Assembly (NCBI RefSeq): GCF_041734735.1
Contig: NC_134878.1
Span: forward strand, 38,354,777-38,418,776
Length of the DNA: 64,000 bases
Source: Babylonia areolata
Taxonomy: Eukaryota > Mollusca > Gastropoda > Neogastropoda > Buccinidae
Direction: 5' to 3'
The number at the start of each line of letters is the position of its first letter. The first letter of the stretch is position 1. A program made the translations under genes and the position numbers. Of this stretch, positions 1-12,482 are shown one piece after another. The notes below the pieces were generated by a model that searched no databases, was not told the origin of the DNA, and saw nothing but the letters and a program-made list of their open reading frames with translations.

Positions 1-3000
1 GTTTTTTTTTTTCCCCCCATTTAAAATTTTTTTTTGGCCCAAAAACCTTTTTTAAAAAAATTTTTTTTTTTTTTAAAAAAAAAAAAAAAAGGGGGAAAAA
101 AAACCCCCCCCTTTTTAAAAAAAAAAATTTTTTTTTGGGGTTTTTTTTTCCTTTATTTTGGGGTTTTTTTTAAAAAAAAGGTTTTTTTTTAAAAAATTTT
201 TTTTGGGGGAAACCCGGGGAAAAACCCTTTTTTAAAATTTTTTAAAAAAAAGGGGGGAAAAAACCCCCCCCCCCCGGAAAGGGGGGGGTTTTTTTTTAAT
301 TTTTGGGGGGGGGTTTTTTTGGTTCCCAAAAGGGGCCCCGGGAAAAATCAAAATTTTTTTTTTAAAAGGGAAACGGGAAATTTTGGTTTAAAGGCCCCTT
401 TAGGTTGGGTTTTTTTGGGGGGCCGGGGGAAAGGGGAAAAAATTTTTTTTTAAAAAAAACCCCCCCCCTTTGGGCCCTTTTTTCCCCCCAAAGGAATTTG
501 GTTGGGGGGGCCCCCCCCCCCCCCCCGGGGGTTTTTTCCCCCCCGGGGGGGGGTTTTTTTTTTAAAAAATTTTTTGGGGGAAAAATTTTTTTTTTAGGCC
601 AGGGCCCGGGGGGTTTTTTTTCCCCCCCCGGGGGGGGGGGGAAAAAAACCCCCCCCCCCCTTTTTTTTTTTGGGGGAAAATGGGGGGGGGGTTTTTTTTT
701 TTTTTTGGGGGGGGGCCCCAAAGGGGGGGGAAAAAAAAAAATTTTTTTTTAAAAAAAGGGGGGAAACCCTTTCCCCCCCCCCCGGGGGGGGGGGCCCCGG
801 GGGCAAAGGGTGGGGGGCCCTTGGGGGGTTTCCGGGAAAAAAAAATTTTCCCCGGGAAATTTTCCCCCTTCCGTTTGGGGCCCGAACCCGGGCTTTCCCC
901 CCAAAAGGTTTTTCCCCCGGGGGGGGCCCCCCCCCCTTTTTTTGGGAAAAGGGGGTTTTTGGGGGGTTTTTTCCGGGGGGGGGGGGGGGGGAAAAAACCC
1001 GGGTTAAAAGGCCCCGAAAAAAAAAAAAGGGGGTTTTTAAGGGGAAAAATTTTCCCGGGTTTAAAAAAAAGTTAAAAAATTTTTTGGGGGAAAAAACCCC
1101 TTTTTTGCCCCCAAATTTTTGGGGGCCCCCCCCAAAGGGAAACCGGTTTTGGGGGAAGGGGGGGGGGAAAAAAAAATTTTTTTTTGGGGGGGGGCCCGGG
1201 GGGGGGGGGGGAAAATTTTTCCCCCCCCTTTGGGTTTTTTTTTTTAAAAAAACCCCCCAAAGGGGGGCCCAAAAAAGGGGGGGTTTTTTTTGGGGGGGGT
1301 TTTTTTTTTTAAAAGGGGGGTTTGGGGGTTTTTTTTTTTTTAAAAAAAAAAAAAGGGGCTTTTTAAAATTTTTTGGGGGGTTTTTTTTTTTTGGGGGGGG
1401 GGTTTTAAAAAAAAATTTTTTGGGGCCCCCCCTTGTTTCCCCCAGCAAAAATTTGGGCCCCCCCTTTTTGGGCCCCCCGGGGGGCCTTTGGGGGTTTTTT
1501 TTTAAAAAAAAAATTTTTTTTTAAAAAATTTTTTTTTTTTTCCCCCCCCTTTTAAAAATTTTTGGGGGGAAAAAAACCCCCAAAAAAAAAATTTTAAAAA
1601 AAAACCTTCCCCCCCCCCAAAAAATTTTGGGGGGGGGGCCCCCCCCCCCCCCCAAAAAAAAATTTTTTTTTGGGGGGTTTTAAAGGGGTTTTTTTTTTTT
1701 TTTTTTAAAAGGGGGGGTTTTTTTTTAAAAATTTTCCCTTTTTAAAAAAAAAAAAGGGGGGTTTTTTTTTTAAAAAAAAAAAAAAAAATTTTTTTTCCCC
1801 CCCTTTTCCCCCAAAAAATTTTTTGGGGGTTTTTATGAAAAAAAGGTTTTTTGTTTCCCCCCAAATTCCAATTCCGGGGAAATCTCAAAAGCCCCATTAA
1901 AATTTTTTTTTCCCCAAAAAAAAATTTTTTTCCCCCCCCTTCCCCCCCCCCTTTTTTTTTCCAAAAAACCCCCAAAAAAAACCCCAAAATTAAAAATTTT
2001 TTTTAAAAAAAAAAAAATTTTTTTTTTGGGAAAAAAAATTCCCCCCCCCAAAAAAAAAAAAAAAAAATTTTTTTTTGGGGTTTTTTTCCCCCCCCGGGGG
2101 GGGGCCCCCTTTTTTTTTTTGGGGGGGGGTTTTTTTTCCCGGGGCCCCCCCCTTTTTTTTTTTAAAGGGGTTTTGGGGGGTTTTTAAAAAAATTTTAAAA
2201 AAAAAACCCCCCCCCCCCCCCCTTTTTTTTTTTTTTTTGGGGGGGTTTTTCCCCCCTTTTTTAAATTTTTTTTTAAGGTTAAAAAAAAATTTTTGGGCCC
2301 CCCCCAAAAAAGAAAAAAGGGGGAAAAAATTGGCCAAAAAAGGGGGGGGCCCCCCCCCCCAAAATTTCCCCCCCCCGCCCCCTAAAAAATTAAAAGGGGG
2401 GGGTTTTTTTTTTGGGTCCCAAAAAAAAACTTGGAAAAACCCCCCCCCCCCTTTGGGGGGGGAAACCTTAAAAAAAAAGGGGGGGGGGAAAAAAATGCCC
2501 GGGGCCCCCCCCGGGGAAATTTTTTAAAAGGGGGGGGGGAAAAAAAAATTTTTTAAAATTTGGGGGTTTTAAAAAAAAAAAAAAAAGGAAAATTCCCCCC
2601 CAAAAAAAAAACCCCCCCCCAAAAAAAAAAAAAATTAAAAAGGGGGGTTTGGGGGGGTTTGGGGGGGGCCCAAAAAAACCCCCGGGGGGGGGCCCCCAAA
2701 AAAAAAAAATTCCCCCCGGTTTGGGGGGTTTTTTTTTCCCCCAATTTTTTTTTGGGGGGTTTTTTTTTTGGGTTTTTTTGGGAATTTTGGGCCCCTTTTT
2801 TTGGGGGGGAAAAAAAAAAAAATTTTTTTTTTAAAAAAAAAAAAACCCCAAAAAAATTTTTTTTCCCCCCAAAAAAAGGAAAAAAAAAAAAAAAAAAATT
2901 TAAAAAAAAACCCCCCCCCCTTTTTTTTTTAAGGGGGAAAAAACCCCCCCCTTTCCCCAAAAAAAAAAATTTTTTTTTTTTTTCCCAAAAAAAATTTTTT

Positions 3001-6000
3001 TGGGGGGACCCAGGAAATTTTTTAAAAAAAAAAATTTTAAAAATGGGGAAAAATTTTGGGGGGGTTTTTTTAAAAAACCCCCCCCCTTAAAAAATTTTTT
3101 TTCCCCCCCCCCGGGGGGGGGGGGAAAAAAGGTTTGGGGGAAAAGGGGGGGGTTTTGGGGGGAAAAAGGGGAGGGTGGGGTTTTTGGGGGGGGGGGGAAA
3201 ACCCCAAAAAAAAGGGGGGGTTTTTTTTTGGGGGGGGGGGAAAAAAAGGGTTGGGGGGGGGGTTTTTTTTTTAAAAAAAAAGGGGGGGGGGGAAAAGAAG
3301 GGGGGGAAAAAAAGGGAAAAAGGGTTTTTTTAAACTTTAAAAAGGGGCCCGGGGGGGGGGGGTTTTTTTCCCCCTTTTAAAAAAAAAGGGCAATTTGGGT
3401 TTTTTTTTGGGTTTTTTTGGGGGAAAAAAAAAAAAAAAAAGGGGGGGGGGGCCCGGAAAATTTAAAAACCCCCGGGGGGGGGTTTTTTAAAAAAAAAAAC
3501 CACAAGGGAAAGGGGGGGGGGGTTTTTTGGTTTTTAAAAAAAATTCCGGGGAAACCCAAAAAAAATTTTATGCCTCCCAAGGGTTTTTTTCTTTTTGGGG
3601 GGGGGCCTTTTAAATTGGGGTTTTTTTCCCCCGGGGGTTTTTTTTCCCCCCCCCTTTTTTCCGGTTTTTTTTTTTTTAATTTTTTTTTTCCCCGGGGGGG
3701 CCCCCGGGGGGAAAAAGGGGGGAAAAGGGGGGCCTTTTTGGGGAAAAATTTAAAAGGGGACCAAAGGGGAAAAAGGGGGGGGTTTTTTGGGGGGGAAAAA
3801 AAAAAGGGGCCCCCCCAAAAAAAATTTGGGGGGGGGGCCAAAATTTGGGGGGGGGGTTTTTCCCCCTTTTTGGGGCCCCCCCATTTTGGGGGGGTTTTTT
3901 TTTGGGCCCCGGGGGGAAAGGGGGGAAAATTTGGGAAAATTTAAACGGGAAAAAAATTTTTTTTTTAAATTTTTAAAAAAAGGGGGGAAAAACCCCAAAC
4001 CCCCCCCCGGGTTTTCCCTTTTTTGGGTTTTTTGGGGGGGGGGGTTTTTTTTTTTAAAAAGGGGGGGGGGGAAAAAACCCCCCTTTTTTTTTTTTAAAAA
4101 AAAAAAAAACCCCCCCTTTTTTTTGGGGAAAAACCCTTTTTTCCGGGGGGGGGGAAAGGGGGGGGGGCCCGGGGGGAAAAATTTTTTTTTTTTTTGGGGG
4201 GTTTTTAAAAAAAGGGGGAAAAAAAAAAAAGGCCCCAAATTTTTTTAAAAGGGGGTTTTTGGGGGGCCCTTTTTTAAAACCCCCCCAAAAAAAAAACCCC
4301 CCGGGGGGGGGGGTTTTTTAAAAAAAAAAAACCCGGGGGGCCCGGGGGGTTTTTTTGGGGAAAAGGGGGGGGGGTTAAAGGGGGGAGAAAATTTTTTTTT
4401 GGGGGGGGGGGGTTAAAAAAAAAGGGGGGGGGGGGGGGAACCCCCCGGGGGGGGGGTTTTTTTTTTTTGGGGGGGGAAAAAGGGGGGGGGGGTTTTGGGG
4501 GAAAAAGGGGGCCCCGGGGGTTTTTTTGGCCCCCCCGGGGGGGGGGGGGTTAAATTCCCCCAAAAAAAAACCCCCCCCAAAAACCCCCTTTGGGGGGGGG
4601 TTTTTTTTTGGGGGTTTTGGGTTTTTTTGGGGAAAAAACCCGGGGGCCCCGGGCAAAAGGGGCCCCGGGGTTTTTTCGGGGGGCCCCCCAAAAAAAAAAA
4701 AAACCCCCCCCCCGGGGGGGAAAAAAAATTTTTTTTCCCCCAAATTTTTTTTTTTTAAAAAACCCCCCCAACCCAAACCCCCAAAAACCCCCCCAAAATT
4801 CCCCCCCCCCGGGGGGGTTTTTTGGCCCGGGGGCCGTTTTTTTTGGGGGGGGGGGGAAACCCCCCCCTTTTTTTGGAAGGGGGCCCCCGGGGCCCCCCCC
4901 AAAAAAACCTTGGGCCCCCCTTTTTCCCCTTTAACCCCCGGGCCCCCCCTTGGGGGGGGGCCCCTTTTTCCCCCTTTTTCCCCCCCCCCCAAAAAAAAAA
5001 GGCCCCGGGGGGGGTTTTTTTTTTTAAAAAAACCCCCCCCCCGGGGGTTCCCCCACCGGGGAACCCCCCGGGGGGGTTTTTCCGGGGAAAAGGGGCTTTC
5101 CCCCGGGGAAAAAAAAACCCCCCAAAAACCCCCCAAATTTTTCCCCCCCCCAAGGGGGGGGTTTTTTAATTTTTTGGGGGGGGGGGGGGGCCCCCCGGGG
5201 GGTTTTTTTTCCCCGGGGGGAAAAAGGGGTTTTGGGGGGGGCCCCCCAAAAAAAACCCCCCCCCCCCCCCCGGGGGGCCCCCCAAAACCCCCCCGGGGGG
5301 GGGAAAAAAAAAAAAAGGGGCCCCCTTTTGGGGTTTTTAAAGGGGGAAAAACCCCCCTGGGGGCCCCCCCCTTTTTTTTTAAAAAAAGGGGGGGGGGGGG
5401 GAAAGGGCCCCCCGGGGGGGGAAAAAAAATTTTTTTCCCCCCCCAAAACCCCCCCCCCCTTTACCGGGAAAAAACCCCCCTTAAAGTCCCGGGGGTTTTT
5501 TTTAAAAAAACCCCCATTTTGGGGAAAGGGCCCCCCCCAAAAAAATTTTTTTTTGGCCCCCCTTAAATTTTTTGGGGGGGGGGGGAAAAAAAAAATTTTT
5601 TTTAAAAAAAAAAATTTTTTAAAAAAAAAAAGGGGGGGGGGCCCTTTTGGGGGGGGGGAAAAAAAAAAAGGATTAAAAAGGGGGGAAAAAAGGAAAATTT
5701 TTTGGAAAACCCCAAAAAACTCCCCGGGGCCCCCCCGGGGGGCCCCCCAAAAAACCCCCAAAGGGGGGGAAAAAAAGGGTTAATTTTTTTCCTTGGAAAA
5801 CCCCGGGGGAAAAAAAAAACCCCCCCAAAAAGGGTTTTTTAAAAAGGGGGGGAAAAAAAGGGGAAAAAGGGGGGGCCCCCCAAACCCCAAAAAAAACCCC
5901 CCCCAGGGGCCCCCCCCTTTTTTTCCCCCCCCCCAAAAAGGGGGTTGGGGGGGGGAAAAAAGGGGTTTGGGTTTTTAAAAAATTTTTTGGGGGGGGGGGG

Positions 6001-6552
6001 GGTTAAAAGGGGAATTTTTGGGGGTGGGGGGAAAAAAAAAAAAGGGCCCGGGCCCCGGCCCCCCCCCTTTTCCCCCCGGGGGGGGGGGGGGGGGCCGGGG
6101 GGCCCCTTTTGGGGGGTTTTTTTGGGGGGAAAAAAAAAGGTTTTTGGGGTTTTTTTTCCCCGCCCCCCCCCTTTTTCCCCCCGGGAAAAAAAAAAACCGG
6201 GGGGGGAAAAAATTTTCCCCAGGGAAAGGGGTTTTTGGGGGGGGGGGGAAAAATTTTTTCCCCCCCCCGGGCCGGTTCCCCCCCCCCTTTCCCCCTTTTT
6301 TGCTTGGGGGCCCGGAAAAAATTTTTCCCCCCCGGGGGGGGCCCCCCTTTTTTTTTCCCCGCTTTCCCCTTTCCCCCCTTAAAGGGAAATAAAAATTTTT
6401 TTTCCCCCCTTTTTCCCTTAAATTTTTTTTTTTTTTCCCCTTTTTTTTTAAAATTTTTTTTTTTTTTAAAAACCCCTTTTTTTCCCCCAAAAAAAAAGGG
6501 TTTTTGGGGGGCCCCCCCCAATTTTTTCGAAATTTTTTTAAAAAATTTTTTT

Positions 6553-6592
<40 letters not shown>

Positions 6593-8937
6593 TTTTTTTA
6601 AAAATTTTTTAAAATTTTTTTTTTAAATTTTTTTTAAATTTTTTATAAATTTTTTTTTTTTTTTTAACCCCCTTTTTTAAAAACCCCAAAAATTTTTTTA
6701 AAAAATTTTTAACCCCCAAAAAAAACCCTTTCCTTTGGTTTTTTAAAATTTTTCCCCCCAAAAAATTTAAAACCAAACCCCCCCCTTTTTTGGGGGGGGG
6801 GGGGGCCCCCCCCAAAAAACCCCCCCCCCCCCAAAACCCCCCTTTTTTCCCCCCCCAAAACCCCCCAAAATTTTTTTAAAAAAAAAAATTTTTTTCCCCC
6901 CCCCCCCTTTTTTTTAAAAACCCCGTTTAAATTTTTTTTCCCCCCCCCCCCCCCCCCCCCTTTTTTTAAAAAACCCCCCCCCTTTTTTTTCCAAAATTTT
7001 TTTTTTTCCCTTTTTCCCCCCCCAATTTCCCCCCCCAAAAAAAAAAAACAGGGCCCCCCCCCCCAACCCTTAAACCCCCCCTTTTCCCAAAACCCCCCTT
7101 TTTTTTTTCCCTTTTTCCGCCCCCCCTCCCCAAAAAAAACCCCCCCCGGTTTCCCCCTTTTTAAAAATTGGGGTTTTTTTTTTTTTTTTGGGGGGCCCCC
7201 TTTGGGGAAAAGGGGGGGGGTTTTTTTGGGTTTTTTTTTTCCCCCCCCCTTTTTTTTTTTGTTTTCCCCCCATTTTTTGGGTTTTTTTTAAAAGTTTTGG
7301 GCCCCCCCCCGGGAAAAAACCCCCCCCCAAAAACCCCGGGGGGGGCCCCCCCCCCCCCCCAAAAAACCCCAAAAAATTTAAAAATTTTTTAAAAAATTTT
7401 TTTTTTTTTTTAAAAAACTTCCCCCCCCAAAAAATTTTTTTTTAAAAAAAAACCCCAAAAAAATTTTTTTTCCCCATTTTTTTTTTAAAATTTTTCCCTT
7501 TTAAAAAACCCCAAAATTTTTTAAAAAAAGGGGGTTTTTTAAATTCCCCTCCCCAAACCCCCTTTTTTAAAAAAAACCCCCCCCCCAAAAAATTTTTTTT
7601 TTGGAAACCCCCCTTTTCCAAAAATTTTTTTCCCCCCCCCCCTTTTTTCCCCGGGCCCCTTTTGGGGCCCTCAAAATTTTTTTTTCCCCCCCCTTTTTTC
7701 CCAAAAATTTTTTTTAAAAAAAAAAAACCCCCCCCCCTTTTTTTCAAAATTTTTCCCCCTTTTCCCAAAAAAAAAAATTTTTAAAAAATTTTTAAAAAAA
7801 AAATTTAAAAAAAAACCAAAAAAAAAAAAAATTTGGAAAAAACCCCAATTAAAAAAAAACAAAAAAAAAACATTTCCCCAAAAAAAAAACCCCCCAAATT
7901 TTTTTAAAATTTTTCCCCCCCAAAAAAAACCCCCTTTTCCCCCCCTTTTTTTTAAAAAAAAAAATTTTTTTTTTTTTATTTTTTTGTTTTTAAAAACCCC
8001 GGGGGGTTTAAAAAAAAATTTTCCCCTTTTTTTTTGGGCCCCCCTTTAACCCCCAAAAAAAATTTTTTTAAAAAAAATTTTTTTTTTTTTTTTAAAAAAA
8101 AATTTTTTCCCCTTTTTTTTTTTTTTAAAAATTTTTTTTTTTTCCCCCCCGGGGTATTTTTTCCCCCATTTCCCTTTAAAAAAAAATTAAGGGGAAAAAA
8201 AAATTTTTCCCCCCCCCTTTTTTAAAAAACCCTTTTTTTTTTAAATTTTTAAAAAAAAAAAACAAAACCCTTTTGGGCCCCAAAAAAAACCCCCCCCGGG
8301 GGAAAAAAAAAAAAATTTTTTTTTTTTTTTTTCCCTTTTAAAAAAAAAAATTTTTTTTTTGGGGGCCCCCCCCAAAAAAAAAAATTTTTTAAAAAAACCA
8401 AAAATTAAAATTTAAAACCCCCCTTTTGGGGGGGAAAAAAAAAAAAAAACCCCCCCAATAATTAAAAAAACCCCCAAAAAAAAAAGGGGGCTTTTTCAAA
8501 AAAAAATTAAAAAAAAAAAAAAAAAAAAAAACCCCCAAAAACCCCCCCCCAAAATTTTTTAAAAAAAACCCCCCAATTTTCCCAAAAAACCCCAAAAAAA
8601 TTTTTCCCAAAAAAAAAAAAAAAAAAAAAGTTTTTTCCCCCCCCCCAAACCAAAAAAGGGAAAAAACCCCCCCCCAAAAAGGGAAATTTTTCCCCAAAAA
8701 AAAAAAAGGGAAAAAAAAAAAATTTTTTTTTAAAAAAAAAACCCCCCCCTCAAATTTTTAAAAAAAAAAATTTTCCCAAAAAAAGCCAAAAAACCTTAAA
8801 AAAATTTAAAAAAAAAAATTTTTTAAAAATTTTTCCCCCCCCCAAAAAAAAAAACCCCCGGAAAAAACCCCGGGCCCCAAAAAAAAACCCCCCCCCCCCC
8901 CTTTTTCCCCAAAAAATTTTTTTTTCCCCCCCAAAGC
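1..8937. other. Corrupted sequence made of stretched homopolymer runs
   Basis: Almost every base sits in a run of 3 to 15 identical bases, with virtually no normal dinucleotide texture. The change to ordinary sequence near 8,938 is abrupt. Translations on either strand consist only of F, G, K, P, L and N, as homopolymers dictate. No known satellite looks like this, so I read it as a basecalling or consensus failure at a contig or read end. The true underlying sequence may be host DNA, possibly the rest of the GTF2F1 intron, but it cannot be recovered by eye. No gene is called here. Confidence 0.9.
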
Positions 8938-9326
8938 CATAGTGGCAATTTGATTTATAATGAACCATTCATAGGGCATAGTAGTCCACCAAGATTTTCA
9001 AGGTAGCAGAGCGTTAAGAACTATGGAAGTTTTATGATGCCGATGTTTTCGTAATGGACTTGCACTGACAGTTGAGTTTTCAGCGGTAACCGTAGTGAAG
9101 CAGAAAGTGTGCAACAACGGATTCGTACTTTGGATGGAACACGAAGGCTAAGTCAGAAGTCTGACAGAAGAAACACTGAGTTTTTAGTATTTGTTCAATC
9201 AAAGTTTTAGTGTGGACATTTTTGGTTACAGTAATGTAATCATTATGAAGTCAATGTTTTTCTTCTTGGTAGAAGTTCAAATTAGAACATGAAAGAAGTT
9301 GCATTTTAGAACAATCTACCATAACA
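8938..9326. other. Leader region before the Copia fossil, unassigned
   Basis: Ordinary AT-rich DNA between the corrupted block and the gag-like part of the fossil. It may include a 5' leader or remains of an LTR, but I found no matching copy downstream of the element and cannot define LTR ends. Confidence 0.4.
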
Positions 9327-9890
9327 ATGGCGAACAGTTATAAATCCCCTCCGTGCCTGGGGCCGGAAACTGTGTATGAAACTTGGAGGAAGGAAATAGA
9401 CGCTTGGAAACTAGTAACTGAAATGAAACCAGAGAAGCAAGCATTGGCAGTTACTTTGTCATTAACAGGTCAGGCGAGATCAAAAGCATTAGAAATAGAC
9501 ACTGCACAATTAAACTCCCCAAACGGCATGGATGTTTTTCTAGAAGCATTAGACTCTCTATTTCTACAAGACGAAACAGACTTGGCATATTCGGCCTATT
9601 CCGATTTTGAAAAACTAAAGAAAGCAGCAAATGTTTCTATGAATGACTACATTATCAAATATGAGAGACTGTATGGTGTCTGCAAAAACCACAAGATGGA
9701 ATATCCTGATTCTGCTCTGGCATTCAAGCTGCTAGATAATGCAGGACTATCAGAAACAGAAAGGTAGCTAGTTCTGACTGCAGCATCCAACCGAAAATTC
9801 TCATCAATGAAGTCTGCATGAAAGAGAATCTTTGAAGGTTCCTCAGAAACTGAGATCACTGTCAAACAAGAAGCCTTCATGACAAAAAGT
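9327..9890 (+). mobile_element. Copia fossil, gag-like part
   Basis: The best preserved part of the fossil. It begins with a well-placed ATG and gives a helical, charged protein of the Copia gag (UBN2-like) type. It is a fossil and part of the element spanning 9,327-12,018. Confidence 0.7.
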
Positions 9891-10179
9891 TTCCCAAGAG
9901 ACAGACTAAACAGTTATTCGGATCAAAGTGGTTCAAATTATCAGCAAAGAAAGAACAAAGAACAAAAAGGTACAAATCCACTGGACAGAAATGGAAAGAG
10001 AACAAAGTGTGCTATTTGTGAGTCTGTTGTCACTGGGCCAGAAACTGTCCTCACATGCAGCACAAACAAGAAGTGAGAATGACAGAAACTGAAGTTGAAG
10101 AACAACAGGATGAGGAGGAAGCATGCAACTTGACTTGGTTCACAAAAGAACATAGAACAGAAAATGAAACCTTGATGAC

Positions 10180-10620
10180 AAGCGTACGGATGTGCTGTCA
10201 TTGATACAGCATGTACGAAAACTGTGTGCGGAAAGAGATGGTTTCAGCAATATGTCGACCTGCCAGAAAACCAAAAGAAAAATATTAAGACAAAGAAAAG
10301 TCAGAAGACCTTCAAATTTGGAGATGGAGCAAAAATTCATTCCTATATGAATGCAAAGCTACCGGCCCAAATTAGAAAAACAAAATGTAACATTGAAACA
10401 GAGGTGGTAGATGTCATAATACCACTATTGCTAAGCAAAGAGTCTTTGAAGAAGGCGGAAACTGTGATTGACATGACGAACGACAAAATCACAATGTTTC
10501 AGCAGCCTGTGGAGTTAAACTTCACCTCAACTGGGCACTACTGTATTGACATCCTTGGAAACAATCAAGACAGCCAAGAAGATTCTGAAATTCTTCTCAT
10601 GATGGACAACTTAGATGAGG
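10180..10620 (+). mobile_element. Copia fossil, aspartic protease part
   Basis: A retropepsin-like region with a recognisable D-T-A type active-site motif near its beginning, followed by beta-rich sequence. It lies between the gag and integrase parts, as expected for Copia. Decayed. Confidence 0.65.
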
Positions 10621-11500
10621 AAACAAAGAAAAGCTCTGGTGAAACTTCACAAACAGTTTGGCCATTCTTCAGCAGAAAGCCCACAGAAACTGATGCAAAA
10701 TGCAGGAATCAAAGACCCTGATTTGTACAAGAAAATGACAAAACTGGTGGAAGAATATGATGTGTGTGCTTGACATAAAAAGACACCACCAAAACCAACA
10801 GCAGGATTGCCTTTGGGAGATGACTACAATCAAACAGTGGCTGCTGATCTGCATGAACTTGGAAAAAATCTTTTGTACTTCCATATGATTGATGTGTACT
10901 CCAGATTCAGTGCAGCTACAATCATCAAAAGCAAAGAGTCATCTGTTATTGTACAGAACTTCATGAAGTACTGGATTGCAGTACATGGCCCACCAAAAAC
11001 AGTCTTCAGTGATAATGGAAGGGAATTTAACAATGGAGAATTTCAAGACATGTGTGAAAACTTACACTGAAGTGAAGACGACAGCAGCATACAGCCCATG
11101 GAGCAATGTTGTGGTAGAACGACACAATCAAACACTCTCAAACATGTTGATGAAGATCATGACAGACAATAAGATCTTGACTGCAAAACAGCTTTGTGTT
11201 GGGCATTGGCAGCAAAGAACAGCATGGTGAACACACATGGTTTCAGTCCAAGTGGTCTACGGAAGAAATCCAAACTTTCCATCTGTTCTCACAGATAAGC
11301 TACCTGCTTTGGAAGGCACCACAAGAAGCAAAACAGTTGGAGAACACATCACATGTCTACATGTGGCTAGAAAGGCATTCACAGAAGCTGAAAGTTCAGA
11401 AAGAATCAGAAGAGCTTTGAGAAAGCAAACACGGTCATCATTTGACATATCAGATGGGCGACAAGATCTACTACAAACGACCAGATGGTGAAGAGTGGAA
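10620..11500 (+). mobile_element. Copia fossil, integrase part
   Basis: This region has an HxxxxH-type zinc-binding segment followed by an rve integrase core. The core shows the conserved aspartate context near 10,840, a SDNGxEF-type block near 11,010 and a VERHN-type block near 11,120. The strongest family evidence for the fossil. Decayed. Confidence 0.7.
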
Positions 11501-12018
11501 ATGACCAGGAACTGTCATCGGACAAGATGGTAGTGTGATTTTTGTTCGTCATGGGGGCACTCTAGTCCGTGTTCATCAAAGTTGGCTGTGAAGAATGAAA
11601 GAAGACACAAAACAAGAGAAACCAGCTCCAGTACTTGAACACGATTCTCACTCTCAGTCCACTACATGTGACCAAGAAGAAACAAAACAGACAAAGAGCA
11701 GTAGTCACTGTACAAAATCTTGTTGTGAAGAAGAAAAAGGCAAAAAGAACACTTGTGCTGAAACAACATCAGATTTTGATACAGAATCAGAAACTGAGAC
11801 AGATGAAATGAAGGAAAGCAATGTACTTGAGTAAACTCAAACCTGGCCAAATGATTTCATATCAGCATATGGATGACAGAAAAAGGATTTCTGCTAAAAT
11901 ACTGAACAAAGCTGGCAAATCAAGCAGGAGAAACAAAAACTGGTTTAATATCCAGTGCACAAAACTAGAAGAATATGAAGGTGAAAGGATGTCAGCTGAC
12001 TTGACCAAAGTAAACAAA
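11500..12018 (+). mobile_element. Copia fossil, C-terminal tail region
   Basis: Lysine/glutamate-rich sequence with two small conserved-looking blocks (around 11,500-11,590 and 11,830-12,000) that I associate with the post-integrase region of invertebrate Copia polyproteins. No polymerase part follows. Family assignment of this tail is from memory of related elements, not from a search. Confidence 0.45.
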
Positions 12019-12068
12019 CAAGAGAGGCAAGGCCTTCAAGACTCACTTGTGATACACTTTTTTTTTTA
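12019..12068 (-). mobile_element. Terminal fragment of a GACTCACTTGTG-ended MITE
   Basis: About 40 bp here is the reverse complement of the right end of the MITE at 56,246-56,798 together with its 3' flank: the block CAAGAGAGGCAAGGCCTTCA is followed by GACTCACTTGTGATACAC. Similarity stops in the T-run near 12,068. Because the shared block extends beyond the inverted terminus, the mobile unit may be longer than its obvious TIRs. Confidence 0.6.
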
Positions 12069-12137
12069 AATCTAATTGTTAAAATGTGTTCTGTATTTGT
12101 TATTATAAAGCTTCAGGTTAAAAGAAAAAGAAAAAAG

Positions 12138-12222
12138 AAAAAAAAGTCCTAACAGCAGATTCGAACCCCGCGTGTTCGGGTGAGAAGAAACTGTCTTACC
12201 CATTACACTATCGGTGCTCCTT
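12138..12222 (-). mobile_element. tRNA-like SINE head or pseudo-tRNA
   Basis: On the minus strand an A-box-like TAGTGTAATGGGTAAGAC is followed about 30 nt later by a B-box GGTTCGAATC, then a T-rich terminator-like stretch. The anticodon and acceptor stems do not pair properly, so this is better read as a SINE promoter or tRNA relic than a working tRNA gene. Confidence 0.45.
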
Positions 12223-12482
12223 AGCTGACGTGCAAAAATATAACATTTAAACATGCTTTTTTAAAAGGCGATAAATCGATTGCGGTATTCACAGTGAGAA
12301 CGCTGTTTAAATCATATTATTCTGGTGTATCTTGGGCATTCAAAAAAATCTTTAAGGGCAATTAAAAATTCTTTTTAAGTCCGCGATAAAGGAGACGTGG
12401 CTATCACCGCAATCACACAGCAAAATTTAGCCGTCTTCTCTGGATCTAGATAGATGTACAAGTTTAGTCACACACGGTTGAC
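12223..12482. other. Intron sequence of GTF2F1, unassigned
   Basis: AT-rich DNA with no ORF or recognised repeat. Confidence 0.4.

Larger units (their letters stand above)
9327..12018 (+). mobile_element. Copia-type LTR retrotransposon fossil (gag-protease-integrase)
   Basis: A decayed retroelement fossil on the plus strand. The parts, in order, are a gag-like region, an aspartic-protease region, an integrase with zinc-binding and core parts, and a C-terminal tail region. Protease followed directly by integrase is the Ty1/copia order, and the gag and tail regions resemble Copia elements of aquatic invertebrates. No reverse transcriptase or RNase H part is recognisable in the window and no LTR pair was found. 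The element is clearly broken, with roughly six to ten interruptions, so it is old rather than recent. The right edge abuts the end of an unrelated MITE. It lies in GTF2F1 intron sequence, opposite in orientation to the gene. Confidence 0.8.

Noticed and set aside
1-8937. More than forty ORFs of 60-350 codons in the homopolymer block
   Set aside because: They are translations of stretched base runs (F, G, K, P only) on both strands at once; not genes.
12138-12222. Functional tRNA gene
   Set aside because: Pol III boxes are present but the acceptor and anticodon stems do not pair; a SINE or pseudo-tRNA fits better.
9000-12480. LTR pair around the Copia fossil
   Set aside because: I compared the sequence before and after the element by eye and found no convincing direct repeat.
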